From the IMG/VR virus record IMGVR_UViG_3300017986_000075, positions 1-32,407 of that record: 32,407 bases of DNA. One strand, 5' to 3'. How positions within the stretch are numbered: position 1 is the stretch's first letter; each line of letters begins with the position of its first letter. Source of the stretch: a virus. Made by a program: the position numbers and the translations under genes. Shown here piece by piece: positions 31,227-32,407 of the stretch. A model generated the notes under the pieces. The model was not told where the DNA came from, did not search any database, and saw nothing but the letters and a program-made list of their open reading frames with translations.

Positions 31227-32150
31227 TTGAGTCAATTAGTTATAAACATATTAGATAAAGCATTAAAATCAAAAGGACAAACACTCAAAAAAACAAATGA
31301 GTATATGTATTGGAGTCCTTTTATATCACATCATAAACCAAAACTACAAGTAAATGTACAGACAGGTAAATGGCATTGTTGGGTAAGTAATCAAGGTGGA
31401 CACAATTTATTTCAGTTGTTAAAACAAGTGGGAGCTCCAAGAGAATTATATAAAGAGTTGAGTGAATCATTAGGTACTACTTATTACTCATCAAAGAAAA
31501 CGGATAAGAAAGAAGTAGTGTTGAATCTTCCGAAGGAAGCTAAACCATTATGGAATGGTGGTGATTCATTACAAAAACAACATGCGGTAAACTTTTGTTA
31601 CAATAGAGGATTAAACTTATCAGATATTATACGATATAATCTACATTATTGTACAGAGGGAATATACAATAATAGAATCATTATACCAAGTTATGATGAA
31701 GATGGAGTGTTGAATTACTTTGTAGGTAGGGATTTCTATAAAGGTGGTATGAAGTATAAGAACCCACCTATACCAAAAGATATTATCGGATTTGATTTAT
31801 ATGTGAATTGGGATGAACCGATTATTCTTTGTGAGGGTGTGTTTGATGCAATGGCTATAAAAAACAATAGTATTCCCTTGTTTGGCAAAACTATATTACC
31901 TAAACTTTATAAAAAGATTATTGAGAAAAAGGTATCCGATATCACCATATGTTTGGATGATGATGCCTTCGATGATTCTTTGAAGATAACATCCAAGTTT
32001 ATGGATAACGGAATTCGTGTAAACTTTGTTAAACTTCAAGGAAAAGACCCAAGTGATTTGGGATATAAAAACATGATAACACATTTAAACACTTCAACCG
32101 AAGTAAACTTTAAAGAACTAATGAGAATGAAAATATATGGTAACAAGTAA
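31227..32150 (+). CDS. gp61: DnaG-type TOPRIM primase (T4 gp61-like)
   Basis: A 307-aa protein that would make RNA primers for lagging-strand synthesis. The N-terminus corresponds to a CHC2 zinc domain (SPFISHHKPKLQVNVQTGKW then HCW at 50-52), but the usual first Cys and the last Cys are replaced by Ser, leaving His50 and Cys51. The TOPRIM core follows: ILCEGVFDAMAI near residue 200 with the conserved Glu, and CLDDDAFDD near 243 with the DxD. T4 gp61 is 342 aa. The start is TTG at 31227, directly after the previous stop; no ATG exists upstream of the zinc-domain-like region in this frame. The next gene overlaps its 3' end. Confidence 0.7.
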   Translation: MSQLVINILDKALKSKGQTLKKTNEYMYWSPFISHHKPKLQVNVQTGKWHCWVSNQGGHNLFQLLKQVGAPRELYKELSESLGTTYYSSKKTDKKEVVLNLPKEAKPLWNGGDSLQKQHAVNFCYNRGLNLSDIIRYNLHYCTEGIYNNRIIIPSYDEDGVLNYFVGRDFYKGGMKYKNPPIPKDIIGFDLYVNWDEPIILCEGVFDAMAIKNNSIPLFGKTILPKLYKKIIEKKVSDITICLDDDAFDDSLKITSKFMDNGIRVNFVKLQGKDPSDLGYKNMITHLNTSTEVNFKELMRMKIYGNK

Positions 32151-32407
32151 AATAAAAGTTCCTTTTAGGAAACTTAAACACATACATCACATAAGTGATA
32201 TACAAATCAGAAACTTAAAACGACACAAAGAATACCAACAAGTATTCGAGGGATTGTATGAGGAGGTTAGGAAGAATCCTAAAAATGCTATCTCATACAT
32301 TGGTGGTGATATTGCACATAGTAAAACAGAAATGTCACCAGAGTTGGTGGATATGTTATCAAGATTGTTCAAAGATTTAGCAGATATATGTCCATTAGTT
32401 ATTATCG
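32137..32407 (+). CDS. gp47: Recombination nuclease gp47 (Mre11/SbcD-like), 5' part only
   Basis: The first 90 residues, running off the window end. The Mre11-type calcineurin phosphoesterase start is visible: HHISDIQIRNLKRHKEY at 16-32 (metal motif I, normally D-x-H, here D-x-Q) and IGGDIAHSKTEMSPEL at about 54-69 (motif II, GDxxH). In T4, gp47 pairs with the gp46 ATPase to resect DNA ends. The ATG at 32137 overlaps the primase end by 14 bases. Confidence 0.8.
   Translation, partial: MVTSKIKVPFRKLKHIHHISDIQIRNLKRHKEYQQVFEGLYEEVRKNPKNAISYIGGDIAHSKTEMSPELVDMLSRLFKDLADICPLVII

Overview
This window is a strongly AT-rich, gene-dense stretch of a tailed-phage genome of the T4-like (myovirus) type. 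The evidence is a late sigma factor (gp55-like), a contractile-tail baseplate block in T4 order (gp5-like hub protein, gp25, gp6, then a giant gp7-position protein), and at the right edge a TOPRIM primase (gp61-like) followed by an Mre11/SbcD nuclease (gp47-like, cut by the window end). Nearly all genes are on the + strand and are packed with ATGA/TAATG overlaps. I see no tRNA, IS element or CRISPR array. A secreted protein with a Bacteroidota-type T9SS sorting domain, beside a PorV/PorQ-like barrel, suggests a host in the Bacteroidota/Marinimicrobia/Ignavibacteria range. That host call is inference.

Layout. (1) 11-4721: a possible DNA- or glycan-modification block, made of an unrecognised 647-aa protein, a fold-type-II PLP enzyme, an exostosin-like glycosyltransferase and a GT-A glycosyltransferase resembling the TET-associated family. 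(2) 4740-6600: HD phosphohydrolase, a small membrane/coiled-coil protein, the gp55-like late sigma factor and a 28-aa membrane peptide. (3) 6601-7033: a terminator between convergent genes, the only clear minus-strand gene (73-aa membrane protein), two abutting hairpins and a divergent pair of TATATTTAT promoter-like motifs. (4) 7034-18229: baseplate operon ending in a 1629-aa protein that carries a Hint (intein-like) domain and a LamG-like domain. (5) 18306-21209: three further virion-type proteins, two of them paralogous. (6) 21321-28898: an envelope operon with a 958-aa T9SS-type cargo protein, a PorV/PorQ-like barrel, two CsgG-like proteins, another outer-membrane barrel and several small membrane proteins. 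(7) 28888-30699: a basic 48-aa protein and three proteins sharing an N-terminal leader that looks like a capsid-targeting sequence, including a PAP2-type phosphatase and an HExxH metalloprotease-like protein. (8) 30733-32407: PDDEXK nuclease, a 53-aa protein, primase and gp47.

The most novel parts are the phage-encoded T9SS cargo plus PorV/Q-like barrel, embedded between phage tail and replication genes; the PLP/two-glycosyltransferase block; a recurring TATATTTAT motif that sits upstream of transcription units in the matching orientation and may be this phage's late promoter; and the shared N-terminal leaders. No searches could be run, so family names rest on motifs read by eye.
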